Notes: generated from the letters alone by a model not told the origin. A stretch of 64,000 bases of DNA from Bacteroides sp. ET71 (GCF_023336905.1 NZ_JAMBLS010000002.1:186001-250000); one strand, 5' to 3'. Positions 16,253-25,457 are shown, counted from the stretch's first letter. Numbers and translations: made by a program.

Positions 16253-16464
16253 AAAAAAGAAACAGATATATACTTGATTAATGCAGAGAAAAAAGCAAAG
16301 TATTTTTCCATTTACATAAATAATTTATTTAAATAAGAGTAAGAAGTTTCCTATTTCGGAAAACTTTCCCCATATGCACAAACAGCCAACAGCATAATAA
16401 TCAAGTGTGTGCAAATCAAAAACAGAAAACTTATAAAATGGATAATAAAAAGGAGTTGCTTTTC

Positions 16465-16495
16465 TTGGATAAAAAGAAAAACATTCATAGCTTTG
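16465..16495 (+). promoter_or_regulatory. nrdJ promoter (TTGG-N19-TAGCTTTG)
   Basis: A -33 TTGG (16465-16468) lies 19 nt before TAGCTTTG (16488-16495), a full Bacteroidetes promoter. It lies inside the longest reading frame, which could start at GTG 16409, and so rules that start out. Confidence 0.75.
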
Positions 16496-16573
16496 CAAAA
16501 ACATTTATCTGCATTAAACGACACTTCTTACAGAATTAATCAAAAACAGCAAACATCTAAGGAGCAAAACATC

Positions 16574-19111
16574 GTGGAAAAGAAAATTTACTCTTATGAA
16601 GAAGCCTTTGAAGAATCTTTACATTACTTCCAAGGAGATGAACTAGCCGCAAGGGTTTGGGTAAACAAATATGCGGTGAAAGATTCTTTCGGTAATATTT
16701 ACGAAAAGTCACCGGAAGACATGCATTGGAGAATAGCCAATGAAGTGGCTCGCATCGAGGCCAAATACCCTAATGCCTTGACAGCAGAAGAATTATTCAA
16801 CCTGCTGGACCACTTCAAATACATCATTCCGCAAGGCAGCCCGATGACGGGAATTGGAAACAATTATCAGGTTGCGTCTTTGTCCAACTGCTTCGTGATT
16901 GGTATCGACGGGAAAGCCGACTCTTATGGCGCTATCTTCAAAATAGACGAAGAGCAGGTACAACTGATGAAACGTCGTGGCGGTGTAGGCCATGACCTCT
17001 CACACATCCGTCCTAAAGGTTCCCCGGTCAAGAACTCCGCCCTGACATCTACCGGCCTTGTTCCTTTCATGGAACGTTATTCCAATTCTACCCGAGAAGT
17101 TGCCCAAGACGGACGCCGTGGAGCTCTGATGCTAAGCGTGTCCATCAAGCATCCCGATGCCGAAGCCTTTATTGATGCCAAGATGACCGAAGGTAAAGTT
17201 ACTGGTGCCAATGTTTCTGTAAAATTGGATAATGCATTCATGGAAGCTGTCACTGAGGACAAGCCATACGTTCAACAATATCCAATTGATGCAGAAAATC
17301 CAATTGTAAAAAAAGAAATCAACGCCGTAGAACTTTGGAAGAAAATCATCCACAATGCTTGGAAATCTGCCGAACCGGGCGTACTGTTTTGGGACACTAT
17401 TTTAAAGGAATCTGTACCGGATTGTTATGCAGACTTGGGCTATCGTACCGTGTCTACGAATCCCTGTGGGGAAATTCCTTTGTGCCCTTACGATTCATGC
17501 CGTTTACTGGCCATTAATCTCTATTCTTACGTGGTCAATCCATTCAAGCCTGATGCCTATTTTGACTTCGATTTGTTTAAGAAACACGTGACATTGGCTC
17601 AGCGCATCATGGATGACATCATCGACCTTGAATTGGAGAAGATTGAAAAGATTCTGGAAAAGATCAACTCCGACCCGGAAAGTGAAGACGTCAAACACAC
17701 GGAGAAGACCCTATGGGAGAAAATCTACAAAAAGAGCGGACAAGGAAGACGCACCGGTGTAGGTATTACAGCCGAAGGTGACATGTTGGCAGCCTTAGGA
17801 TTGCGCTACGGCACAGAGGAGGCCACAGATTTCTCTGAGAAGGTTCATCGCACCATCGCCCTCCAAGCTTACCGCGCATCGGTACAGATGGCTAAAGAAC
17901 GCGGTGCTTTCGAGATTTATGACACAGAGCGTGAAAAGAACAATCCTTTCATCAACCGTTTGCGCGAAGTCGATCCGGAATTATACAAAGAAATGAAAGC
18001 TTACGGACGGCGCAACATTGCTTGCCTGACCATCGCTCCGACCGGAACCACAAGCCTGATGACGCAAACCACGTCTGGCATCGAGCCTGTATTCCTCCCC
18101 GTATATAAACGTCGCCGCAAGGTAAATCCCAACGATACAAACGTACATATTGATTTCATAGACGAGACAGGCGATGCCTTCGAAGAGTATATTGTCTTTC
18201 ATCCTAAGTTTGTTACATGGATGGAAGCACAAGGGTATGATCCTGCCAAGAAATACACACAAGAAGAAATCGATTCGCTGGTCGAGCGCTCACCCTATTA
18301 CAAAGCGACATCCAATGACGTGGATTGGCTGATGAAAGTCAAAATGCAAGGACGTATCCAGAAATGGGTGGACCACTCCATCAGCGTGACCATCAATCTG
18401 CCTCAAGATGTAAGCGAAGATTTGGTGAACCGCCTTTACATAGAGGCTTGGAAATCGGGCTGCAAAGGTTGTACGGTATACCGCGAAGGCTCTCGCTCGG
18501 GTGTGCTCATTTCGACCAAGAAAGACAAGAAAGATGAATTGCCTCCGTGCAAACCGCCTACGATTGTAGAGACGAGACCTAAAGTATTGGAGGCCGATGT
18601 CGTACGTTTCCAGAACAATAAAGAAAAATGGGTGGCATTTGTCGGACTGATGAACGGACATCCTTACGAAATATTTACCGGTGTGCTGGACGATGACGAA
18701 GGCATTGTCCTTCCGAAGAGCGTTGTTTCTGGCCACATCATCAAAAACTACGATGACAACGGCCGCAAGCACTATGATTTCCAGTTTGAGAACAAGCGTG
18801 GTTATAAAGTAACCATCGAAGGCTTATCAGAAAAGTTCAACAAAGAATATTGGAATTACGCCAAACTTATCTCCGGAGTATTGCGCTATCGCATGCCTAT
18901 TGAACAAGTGATAAAACTGGTCAGCTCGCTTCAATTGGACAACGAAAGTATCAACACCTGGAAGAACGGTGTCGAACGTGCTCTCAAGAAATACGTATCC
19001 GACGGCACAGAAGTCAAAGGAAGAAAATGCCCGAATTGCGGCAATGAGACTTTGGTGTACCAAGAAGGCTGCCTCATCTGCAAAACCTGCGGAGCTTCGC
19101 GATGCGGATAA
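16574..19111 (+). CDS. nrdJ: Class II (adenosylcobalamin-dependent) ribonucleotide reductase
   Basis: The protein has about 845 residues and reduces ribonucleoside diphosphates to deoxyribonucleotides using a radical made from adenosylcobalamin, so it works with or without oxygen. Visible motifs are SPMTGIGNNYQVASLSNCF, RRGGVGHDLSHIRPKGSPV, the catalytic NPCGEIPL (Asn296, Cys298, Glu300), and CLTIAPTGTTSLMTQTTSGIEP. A C-terminal Cys-rich redox tail contains CPNCGN and CLICKTCGASRCG. The start is GTG 16574 (EKKIYSYEEAF follows), because the promoter at 16465-16495 precedes it. No cobalamin riboswitch is evident in the short leader. folB overlaps the 3' end by 10 nt. Confidence 0.92.
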   Translation: MEKKIYSYEEAFEESLHYFQGDELAARVWVNKYAVKDSFGNIYEKSPEDMHWRIANEVARIEAKYPNALTAEELFNLLDHFKYIIPQGSPMTGIGNNYQVASLSNCFVIGIDGKADSYGAIFKIDEEQVQLMKRRGGVGHDLSHIRPKGSPVKNSALTSTGLVPFMERYSNSTREVAQDGRRGALMLSVSIKHPDAEAFIDAKMTEGKVTGANVSVKLDNAFMEAVTEDKPYVQQYPIDAENPIVKKEINAVELWKKIIHNAWKSAEPGVLFWDTILKESVPDCYADLGYRTVSTNPCGEIPLCPYDSCRLLAINLYSYVVNPFKPDAYFDFDLFKKHVTLAQRIMDDIIDLELEKIEKILEKINSDPESEDVKHTEKTLWEKIYKKSGQGRRTGVGITAEGDMLAALGLRYGTEEATDFSEKVHRTIALQAYRASVQMAKERGAFEIYDTEREKNNPFINRLREVDPELYKEMKAYGRRNIACLTIAPTGTTSLMTQTTSGIEPVFLPVYKRRRKVNPNDTNVHIDFIDETGDAFEEYIVFHPKFVTWMEAQGYDPAKKYTQEEIDSLVERSPYYKATSNDVDWLMKVKMQGRIQKWVDHSISVTINLPQDVSEDLVNRLYIEAWKSGCKGCTVYREGSRSGVLISTKKDKKDELPPCKPPTIVETRPKVLEADVVRFQNNKEKWVAFVGLMNGHPYEIFTGVLDDDEGIVLPKSVVSGHIIKNYDDNGRKHYDFQFENKRGYKVTIEGLSEKFNKEYWNYAKLISGVLRYRMPIEQVIKLVSSLQLDNESINTWKNGVERALKKYVSDGTEVKGRKCPNCGNETLVYQEGCLICKTCGASRCG

Positions 19112-19479
19112 CACATAGCTATATACTATTAAAAGGTCTGCGCTTCTACGCCTACCATGGCGTAGGAACGCAGGAAACCATTGTAGGCAACGAGTTCACC
19201 ATAGACCTCCGGCTGAAAGTAGACTTGACGGCTGCGGCAGAAAACGACCGGTTGGAAGACACAGTCAGTTACGCCGAGGTGTTTCAGGCCGTAGAAGATG
19301 AAATGAAGCACCCTTCCCGATTGTTGGAACATGTAGCCGGACGCATCTGCGAGCGGCTTTTCCAAGATTTCCCCCTCGTCGCTGAAATCGAATTGAAACT
19401 GATGAAGCGCAACCCGCCAATGGGGGCAGATATTCGAGAAGCCGGCGTAGAAATGAAGTGCCAACGCCTCCCTTTCTGA
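19102..19479 (+). CDS. folB: Dihydroneopterin aldolase
   Basis: The 125-residue enzyme of folate synthesis converts 7,8-dihydroneopterin to 6-hydroxymethyl-dihydropterin and glycolaldehyde. Key elements are LKGLRFYAYHGVGTQE (with the conserved Tyr/His/Glu), DTVSYAEVF, LLEHVAGRICERL and LMKRNPPMGADI (catalytic Lys). Length is normal. The ATG overlaps the last 10 nt of nrdJ, suggesting translational coupling and linking folate and dNTP synthesis in one operon. Confidence 0.95.
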   Translation: MRITHSYILLKGLRFYAYHGVGTQETIVGNEFTIDLRLKVDLTAAAENDRLEDTVSYAEVFQAVEDEMKHPSRLLEHVAGRICERLFQDFPLVAEIELKLMKRNPPMGADIREAGVEMKCQRLPF

Positions 19480-19493
19480 ACAACGGAATTACA

Positions 19494-19545
19494 AGATAGC
19501 CCGCAGTGCGCAAGAGCGATGTCTCTTGTGCACTGCGGGCTATCT
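19494..19545. terminator. Bidirectional terminator between folB and coaW
   Basis: A 23-bp stem (19494-19516 with 19523-19545) has one G-T mismatch, with core GATAGCCCGCAGTGC and GCACTGCGGGCTATC. It sits between the convergent folB and pantothenate kinase genes. Confidence 0.85.
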
Positions 19546-19568
19546 TCTATCGGATTATAGGCTTTCCC

Positions 19569-20393
19569 TTAAGATTCGCTGATATATGCCAACGCTGCCC
19601 CAATGGCTGTCCGATACTCGGCATAGGGAGGAACATGAAAGTGGACGCCATAGAAGCGCTCAATCTTGGAGAATACCTCGCGGCATTGCGGCAACTGCGT
19701 CAGGTTGCCGATAAGCACAAAATCCTTTATGTTGCTGTTGATGGAAGCCAGAACGGCTGCCTGCCCGATGGTCTGAAGCACCATCCAAATGATGCCGCAA
19801 GCAATGTCCGTTTCAGAAGCATTGCTATCCACTTTGCCTAAAAGAGAAGCTGTAGCATCTACTGGCAAATCGGGCAATGCTTTGTTACAGATATCTCCTA
19901 TCAACAGATTGACCCGGGTACTGTCGCCTTTGCCAGCCAATTCGGCCACTTGACGGATATTATCCGTCTTCAACAGCAAGCGCGACAACCCTTGCAGCGT
20001 ACCGCCCCCGATGCTTACCCCGCCAATGTGCTTGATATGGTCACCGTCTATGCGGACGAGCGAAGTCCCTGTCCCCATGCTAACCACTATCAGTTGGTCA
20101 TTGTCCAGCGCGTGACGTGCAGCCAAGCCGTTGGCCAGGAACTCATCAGTCTTACGAGTGGGCAAACCATACAGCGGACTGTCGACAAAGGCGCTCCCAA
20201 CTCCTGTCAACATCACCTGCTCGACGTCGGCCAACTGGATGCCATTATCATATATATACTTTCCGAAAGCACCAAACAAGGAAGTTACCGGGTCGGCGGC
20301 CGTAATGAACATGGGCGAATGGATATGCCCCTTATCAATGCCAACAATCTTGGTCGTGCTTCCTCCTACGTCTATACCAATTACCATTCCCAT
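19569..20393 (-). CDS. coaW: Type II pantothenate kinase
   Basis: The 274-residue enzyme carries out the first step of coenzyme A synthesis (pantothenate plus ATP to 4'-phosphopantothenate). The ASKHA-fold ATP-binding loop GIDVGGSTTKIVGI is at the N-terminus; VVSMGTGTSLVRI and GGVSIGGGTLQGLSRLL follow. These features match the type II (Staphylococcus/eukaryote-like) family rather than types I or III. ATG 20393 or ATG 20387 are both possible. A TACCTTTG -7 box lies at 20416-20423. Confidence 0.88.
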   Translation of the reverse strand: MGMVIGIDVGGSTTKIVGIDKGHIHSPMFITAADPVTSLFGAFGKYIYDNGIQLADVEQVMLTGVGSAFVDSPLYGLPTRKTDEFLANGLAARHALDNDQLIVVSMGTGTSLVRIDGDHIKHIGGVSIGGGTLQGLSRLLLKTDNIRQVAELAGKGDSTRVNLLIGDICNKALPDLPVDATASLLGKVDSNASETDIACGIIWMVLQTIGQAAVLASINSNIKDFVLIGNLTQLPQCREVFSKIERFYGVHFHVPPYAEYRTAIGAALAYISES

Positions 20394-20415
20394 AGTATTC
20401 TCTTATTATTTGCGG

Positions 20416-20423
20416 CAAAGGTA
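20416..20423 (-). promoter_or_regulatory. -7 element of coaW
   Basis: CAAAGGTA reads TACCTTTG on the minus strand, 23 nt before the ATG. Confidence 0.6.
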
Positions 20424-20477
20424 GGCATTTCGTATCTATATATGCGTATGTTTCCGGGAAAAAATAGCCGGTCTCTG

Positions 20478-22748
20478 CTAACGGTTAAACAGCTCGAAGG
20501 TAAACTTGCAACCTACCTGCTGGTATTCCCAGTTGGCAAAGCTGGCAAACAGACCGAAGTCGAAAACATGCGTGCCGATTCCATAACCCACTTCGATGTA
20601 AGGTTTCAGATGAGGGACGGCAAGAGCATTGAAGTAAAGGCGCTCGTTCAAGACATACTGCGTGTATTTCATCAAATGCCGCATCAGCAGGAAAGGTGCC
20701 TCGTAAGTCAGATGAGCCCGGAAATAGCTGCGCGAGGAGTTGTACCAAGGGCCGTCCAGCAACTGAAAGACGCCACCTATTTCATCGTTCCAACCCACAG
20801 GCAGGTTGTGCCGGGAGAAATTGGCAAAGTCAACGAAATAGAGTTCTTTCTGATTGGTAAACATCCCCCACCCTAAACGGTAATACAAATCACGCATCAA
20901 ACCTAAACGGATGCTATGCTGATAATCCAGTTCAACACGTTCATAAGCCCCGGAGTTCGGCAGGATACCCGCAATGCCCCGCTCCCAATCGACCGAGACG
21001 GTGGGATAACGGGAAAACAGATTCACTTTGCGCAGCCCATCCATATAATAGTATTGTCCGGGAGTCCAGGTAAGAACCACGCGGGGGGCGAAGCTATTAT
21101 AAGCGTGGCGGAAACGGTTGAGTATGGAGGGGTCATAGGCCGGAAGGATGGGGGTGACCGGCTGCCCCTCCTGCGAAGGGTCTGTCAGCGAACGCACCGG
21201 CGGTGTCTGGGGATAGATGAACTCAAAGCGCGAAGGCTCTGCTTCGGTACGGCGGTGTATGGAGAGCCCTACGTCGAGCGTCAGGCCGTTTATGATTTCC
21301 CACGTATGCCTCACCCGCAGGTAGAGGTCTTTGAAGTAATCCAAGTGTATCTGGTTAAAGTCGAAAACGCTGTCCGGGATGGCTTTCAAGTCTTCCAGGA
21401 CATCGCTGCTGTATATGCGGTTGCCGTTGCCTATCTCCAGATGCAAGGCTGCGCGGTGCTGGGGCAGGTAGTCGAAGTCGGTCGCCACTGACCAGTAGAA
21501 CTCCTTGCGCGTGAAGTTGTAGCCTATCTGGGGAACGACACGCAAGAGCCTGTCGCCGGTGAAAAGGCGGTTGTATTTGAACTGTTGCCGGTAGGACAGG
21601 CCGTTGGAACCGCTATAACTGAACAGCAGGGGGTTGATGAGGGGCGAGCAGTTGACGCTGCCTATGTGGGCGATGTTCAGCGTATAGTCACGCAACAAGA
21701 CATCGCCCAGTTGGCCCCAGAAGGCCAGGTGTTTGTTGTTGCGCCAGCGATGGCGGCGGCCCAGGGTGTCGCGCGAAGCGAAATAGTCGGCATACAGTTG
21801 CTGTTCGTGGGTCGAAAGGGGTATGGGACGCAAGGCGTTGAAGGTGGCGGTATCGCGTACATAGGCGTTCGTGTCGCAACGCAGCGTGTAGTATTCGCTC
21901 AAATCATAAGGGCTGCGGCGTGGCTGGGCAGGCGCCGGCTGTGTGCCGCGGGGGGTAATCTCGTGGTAATCCAGCGTAGCGGTATAACGGCCTTCGATGC
22001 GGTTGCCCAACAAGGCGAAGCGGCCATCGACGATGCAACTGAGGGGGAGAAATTCATCCGGAACGCCCACGTCGCCCATCTGCAACTGTGCTTGGAAGGC
22101 AAACCACTCGCTACGTCCTGAGAAGGACATCTGGCGGATGCTCCAGACGTTGTCGGTGACAATCAGGTAGCCGTCTACCAACTGGAAGCTTTTGTTGCGG
22201 GGCATAAAGCGTATCTTATACGTCCGTTCGTGTGTGGGGCCCCATACCGAGTCGAGGCGGTAGCGGTAATACTTGGCGGCATCGGGCGACAGGGGCGAGA
22301 GGAGCTTGTCGCGGAGCAACGTGGGGGCATAGATGTTGATATGGAAATATTCCGGCAGGCGGTGGTCCATCCACCAGAAATCGGACGTAGTTCCGCTGAC
22401 TGCCGTCACTTTATGGTCGTACTGTCCCGGGGCCGTGTAGCGCAAATCGCCGTAGGCTTCCATCATGTACTCGCGCACCCCTTTGCTGAGGCGGAAGATG
22501 GAGGGCCAGAAGCGCAGCAGGAAATTGCGCTTGGGCACGTGGAGGTAGCCCTTGATGTAGATGTTCGATTTGTATGCCGCCACGGCCTTGGCATAGGTAG
22601 GGGCACAGAGTATCACGCGTGACATCAGCGAGTCGGCCACTGTTTCCTGCGGGTCGGGCGGCGGCAGCGAGGCGCGCTTCTTGGCCGAAAGACCAAGAGG
22701 GATGCACAGCCACAGGCACAAGCATATGTAGAAGACGCGTCTTGTCAC
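20478..22748 (-). CDS. DUF5686-family outer-membrane protein
   Basis: This 756-residue protein has a signal peptide (RVFYICLCLWLCIPLGLSA). The N-terminal part (VAAYKSNIYIKGYLHVPKRN; KVTAVSGTTSDFWWMDHRLPEYFHINIYAP) matches the DUF5686 family, and the C-terminal half looks like a beta-barrel ending in an aromatic-rich strand (QVGCKFTFELFNR). Some family members carry an N-terminal carboxypeptidase-like domain, absent here. The function is unknown. The frame opens with GTG 22748, directly before the signal peptide; no ATG fits better. A TATATTTG -7 box lies 29 nt upstream. Confidence 0.8.
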   Translation of the reverse strand: MTRRVFYICLCLWLCIPLGLSAKKRASLPPPDPQETVADSLMSRVILCAPTYAKAVAAYKSNIYIKGYLHVPKRNFLLRFWPSIFRLSKGVREYMMEAYGDLRYTAPGQYDHKVTAVSGTTSDFWWMDHRLPEYFHINIYAPTLLRDKLLSPLSPDAAKYYRYRLDSVWGPTHERTYKIRFMPRNKSFQLVDGYLIVTDNVWSIRQMSFSGRSEWFAFQAQLQMGDVGVPDEFLPLSCIVDGRFALLGNRIEGRYTATLDYHEITPRGTQPAPAQPRRSPYDLSEYYTLRCDTNAYVRDTATFNALRPIPLSTHEQQLYADYFASRDTLGRRHRWRNNKHLAFWGQLGDVLLRDYTLNIAHIGSVNCSPLINPLLFSYSGSNGLSYRQQFKYNRLFTGDRLLRVVPQIGYNFTRKEFYWSVATDFDYLPQHRAALHLEIGNGNRIYSSDVLEDLKAIPDSVFDFNQIHLDYFKDLYLRVRHTWEIINGLTLDVGLSIHRRTEAEPSRFEFIYPQTPPVRSLTDPSQEGQPVTPILPAYDPSILNRFRHAYNSFAPRVVLTWTPGQYYYMDGLRKVNLFSRYPTVSVDWERGIAGILPNSGAYERVELDYQHSIRLGLMRDLYYRLGWGMFTNQKELYFVDFANFSRHNLPVGWNDEIGGVFQLLDGPWYNSSRSYFRAHLTYEAPFLLMRHLMKYTQYVLNERLYFNALAVPHLKPYIEVGYGIGTHVFDFGLFASFANWEYQQVGCKFTFELFNR

Positions 22749-22776
22749 TTTTCTTCTTCTTTAGGGACTATGGCGG

Positions 22777-22784
22777 CAAATATA
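22777..22784 (-). promoter_or_regulatory. -7 element of the DUF5686 gene
   Basis: CAAATATA reads TATATTTG on the minus strand, a TAnnTTTG match 29 nt before the GTG start. Confidence 0.6.
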
Positions 22785-22854
22785 AGGATTATCCGTGGAA
22801 AAGCGCAGATTTTAACCACATTTGGCAAGATATGGGGAGAAGCTCCTGTCATAA

Positions 22855-22907
22855 GGGAGAGATGAGTATTATAGTCATCCGGGATGAGTATTATAGTCAT
22901 CTCCCCC
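22855..22907. repeat. Two direct 19-bp repeats inside a larger inverted repeat
   Basis: GATGAGTATTATAGTCATC occurs at 22861-22879 and 22883-22901. Each copy is itself an interrupted palindrome (GATGA...TCATC), and the pair is flanked by GGGAGA and TCTCCC. It is upstream of the DUF5686 promoter. Confidence 0.8.
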
Positions 22908-22950
22908 CGCTCTGAGAGCTTCCGGCGATGCCTTCCCACAAGAGGTCCGG

Positions 22951-23036
22951 AAAGGTATATTACCTTTGGGGGAAAGGTATATTACCCTTCTGCCAAAGGT
23001 ATATTACCTTTCGGGCAAAGGTATATTACCTTTCTC
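22951..23036. repeat. Four tandem copies of a palindrome (AAAGGTATATTACCTTT)
   Basis: Units begin at 22951, 22973, 22995 and 23017 with a 22-nt period. Each contains AAAGGTATATTACCTTT or a one-base variant (copy 2 has ACCCTT), separated by 4-6 variable bases. Each unit can form a short hairpin. The array lies between the pullulanase stop and the DUF5686 promoter. Confidence 0.85.
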
Positions 23037-23080
23037 CGCACCCCTCCAAACCTCTCCAGGAAGGGTCTGGGGGCCATCTG

Positions 23081-25078
23081 TCAACGGTGCAGGATGAGTG
23101 CCGAACGCGGCCCTACACTGACCTGCCCGCCCGGCATCGTGCCCAACCCACGGCGGGCATCAATCCGGCCGTCGCGCGCCACCACTTGCCACGTACCTTC
23201 AGGCAAGTCGATGGCCGTAGAACGGGAGCGGGCGTTCAATATGACCGTGATGTCCTGCCACGTGTCGCCGGCCGGAGCGCCCTTCAGACGGAAAGCAACG
23301 ACATTGGCCTCCTTGACCGGAAGGAACTCCAGACATTCCCGCACCCTATCGGCATCACCCAAGCGGAAGGCAGGATGATGGCGGCGCATGTCAATCAGGC
23401 CACAAACATAGTCGAACACCTCGCGGTTCTTCGCCTTCAGTTCCCACCGGATGGCATTAATGCTGTCCGGGCTGTTATAAGAATTATGCACCCCGCTCTT
23501 GTCGCGCATCACCTCGTCGCCCGCAAAGATGAAAGGCACACCCTGCGACGTCAGCACAGCCGTCTCCGCCAACTTATGCAATGCCGTCCTCACAGCCGGA
23601 GAAGCATCGGGCATCGTAGCCTTCAAACGGTCGGCCAGGCACATATCGTCGTGGCAACTGACGTAGCTGATAAACTGCGTAGGCTGCAACGCCCAGAACT
23701 TAGGCACCTTGTGCGCCGCCCCGGCATTGACCTGAGGATGCTCCACACCCCCGGCCAGACCGAAGCGGATGCCAGCCTCATGCCCCTCCAGCCCGGCCAG
23801 GAAAGCACCCAGGCCATCATTGCCGAAAGGCCCGCGCAAGCTGTCGCGGAACTCATCGCTGAAAGCCGCCACACCCGCCAGACGGTCGATGTTGTTCTTC
23901 ATCGCCAACGAATCGGCAGGCCATTGCGGAGAGCCGGCAGCCCATCCTTCGCCATACACATAGATAGAAGGGTCAATCTCGTCCAACGCCTTCCGGATGG
24001 CACGCATCGTTGTCAAGTCATGTATCCCCATCAAGTCAAAGCGGAAACCATCCACATGATATTCTTCCACCCAATACTTCACACTCTCCACCATATAGCG
24101 GCGCATCATCTCGCGCTCCGAAGCCGTCTCATTGCCACACCCCGAAGCATTGGCCCAGCCCCCCTCCGGATTCTGCCGATAGAAATAGCCCGGCACCGTG
24201 CGCTCAAAGTTGCTGCCCTCGGTCACAGCCGTATGATTATACACCACATCCATCACCACGCGGATACCAGCCTGATGCAAAGCCATCACCATCTGCTTAA
24301 ACTCACGGATACGGACTTCCGGGTCATAAGGGTCCGTAGCATACGACCCTTCGGGCACATTATAATTCTTCGGATCATACCCCCAGTTATATTGAGGCAC
24401 ATCCAGCCTCGTCTCATCCACCGACGAATAATCGAACGAAGGCAAGATATGTACATGCGTCACGCCCAACTCCTTCAAATGGTCAATCCCCGTCTTTTGT
24501 CCCCGGGCAGACCTCGTTCCGGCCTCTGTCAGAGCCAAGAATTTACCACCATGCACAATCCCCGATAACGAATCAATCGAGAAATCACGATGATGCATCT
24601 CATATATAATAATGTCGGCAAAGCTTTTCAATTCCGGCCGTACATCCTTGTCCCACCCTTGCGGGTCCGTATCATCCAAATCAATCACGGCAGCCCGGTC
24701 GCCATTCACGCCAACCGCCTTTGCCCATACGCCCGGAGTATCTCCCAGCCATGCACCGTCCACCTTCACATCGAACGTATAAAACTGCCCGTTCAGGTCT
24801 CCTTCTACGGTTGCCCGCCACAGTCCCCCATCATCCTCTTTCATGGACAAAGTCCGGACAGGCTCGCCCCCTTGTCCCTCGGCATACAGCTTCAGGCTCA
24901 CCTCGTCAGCGGTAGGAGCCCACAGTGCAAATTTAGTAGCTTCAGGAGCATAAACCATCTCTTCCCAATCACCTTCCGGCACAGGATACTCATCATACGC
25001 ATCATAAGAATTCCGCTGCACCTGTTGGCAGCCCACTGCGGTCAATACCGGCAAAATCAATAAGTGTTTCAACTTCAT
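23081..25078 (-). CDS. Type I pullulanase, lipoprotein (GH13)
   Basis: The 665-residue enzyme cuts alpha-1,6 branches in pullulan and starch fragments. A lipoprotein-like signal (VLTAVGC, Cys17) is followed by a CBM48-like domain (about 40-140, EATKFALWAPTADEVSLKLY). The GH13 barrel has the pullulanase signature YNWGYDP (230-236), nucleophile Asp348 (GFRFD), acid/base Glu377 (YVYGEGW) and Asp477 (SCHDD). After the Cys there is no acidic surface-export motif, so it probably faces the periplasm. It is divergent from malQ across a 379-nt shared regulatory region. Its promoter carries a weak copy of the putative SusR site. Local names vary (pulA), so no symbol is given. Confidence 0.9.
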   Translation of the reverse strand: MKLKHLLILPVLTAVGCQQVQRNSYDAYDEYPVPEGDWEEMVYAPEATKFALWAPTADEVSLKLYAEGQGGEPVRTLSMKEDDGGLWRATVEGDLNGQFYTFDVKVDGAWLGDTPGVWAKAVGVNGDRAAVIDLDDTDPQGWDKDVRPELKSFADIIIYEMHHRDFSIDSLSGIVHGGKFLALTEAGTRSARGQKTGIDHLKELGVTHVHILPSFDYSSVDETRLDVPQYNWGYDPKNYNVPEGSYATDPYDPEVRIREFKQMVMALHQAGIRVVMDVVYNHTAVTEGSNFERTVPGYFYRQNPEGGWANASGCGNETASEREMMRRYMVESVKYWVEEYHVDGFRFDLMGIHDLTTMRAIRKALDEIDPSIYVYGEGWAAGSPQWPADSLAMKNNIDRLAGVAAFSDEFRDSLRGPFGNDGLGAFLAGLEGHEAGIRFGLAGGVEHPQVNAGAAHKVPKFWALQPTQFISYVSCHDDMCLADRLKATMPDASPAVRTALHKLAETAVLTSQGVPFIFAGDEVMRDKSGVHNSYNSPDSINAIRWELKAKNREVFDYVCGLIDMRRHHPAFRLGDADRVRECLEFLPVKEANVVAFRLKGAPAGDTWQDITVILNARSRSTAIDLPEGTWQVVARDGRIDARRGLGTMPGGQVSVGPRSALILHR

Positions 25079-25115
25079 GGAGTAACTTTTTAGATGTAAA
25101 TAGTAAGATTTTTGT

Positions 25116-25167
25116 CAAAGATACACCGTTTTCCCGACAAATCAATCGAATAGAAATAAAATAGAGA
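25116..25167 (-). promoter_or_regulatory. Pullulanase promoter with weak SusR-like site
   Basis: On the minus strand, TATCTTTG (25116-25123) is the -7 box and TTG at 25143-25145 lies 19 nt upstream. TCTCTATTTTATTTCT (25152-25167) matches 12 of 16 bases of the malQ site. It has the same 28-nt distance to the -7 box as in malQ, susA and susB. Confidence 0.5.
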
Positions 25168-25308
25168 CAACCCCATTACTATAATTATGATTATCAATAA
25201 GAAAAGCTGTATTCTCCTACTGATTCAAGGAACAAGAATGGAAATCTCCCATCTCATCCGCAAAAGACTTCCTGACGGGCAAGAGCCCGGAAAGCCTTCT
25301 CCAATACA

Positions 25309-25324
25309 TTTATATTTTCATATA
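25309..25324 (+). promoter_or_regulatory. Auxiliary copy of the putative SusR site upstream of malQ
   Basis: TTTATATTTTCATA begins 66 nt upstream of the primary malQ site at 25375. No -7 box lies at the matching distance, so it would be an upstream auxiliary site rather than a core promoter element. Confidence 0.4.
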
Positions 25325-25374
25325 CCCCAACCTACGCCAGAAGTATCTAGAAAGTCGATTTTAGCCTACATTGA

Positions 25375-25426
25375 TTTATATTTTCATTCTTTGAGAAGAT
25401 GCTTTCAGGTTCTCTCACTATATTTG
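25375..25426 (+). promoter_or_regulatory. malQ promoter with putative SusR operator
   Basis: TTTATATTTTCATTCT (25375-25390) lies 28 nt upstream of the -7 box TATATTTG (25419-25426). The identical 16-mer with identical spacing occurs at susB, and a TTTATA-N4-CATTC relative occurs at susA. There is no well-spaced -33 TTG, which fits an activator-dependent promoter. The ATG is 32 nt after the -7 box. Confidence 0.65.
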
Positions 25427-25457
25427 TACATTCAAATTACTAATACCGAAACATAAT

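Noticed and set aside
16312-16573. Cobalamin riboswitch upstream of nrdJ
   Set aside because: The leader after the promoter at 16465-16495 is only about 70 nt, too short for a B12 riboswitch, and no B12-box-like sequence was seen.
22951-23036. Possible CRISPR array
   Set aside because: Units are 17-bp palindromes with 4-6 nt between them; there are no 30-nt spacers and no cas genes in the window. The same holds for the other tandem arrays.
22928-24568. 546-residue open frame on the plus strand opposite the pullulanase
   Set aside because: It starts inside the palindromic repeat array and runs antisense to a gene with intact catalytic motifs.
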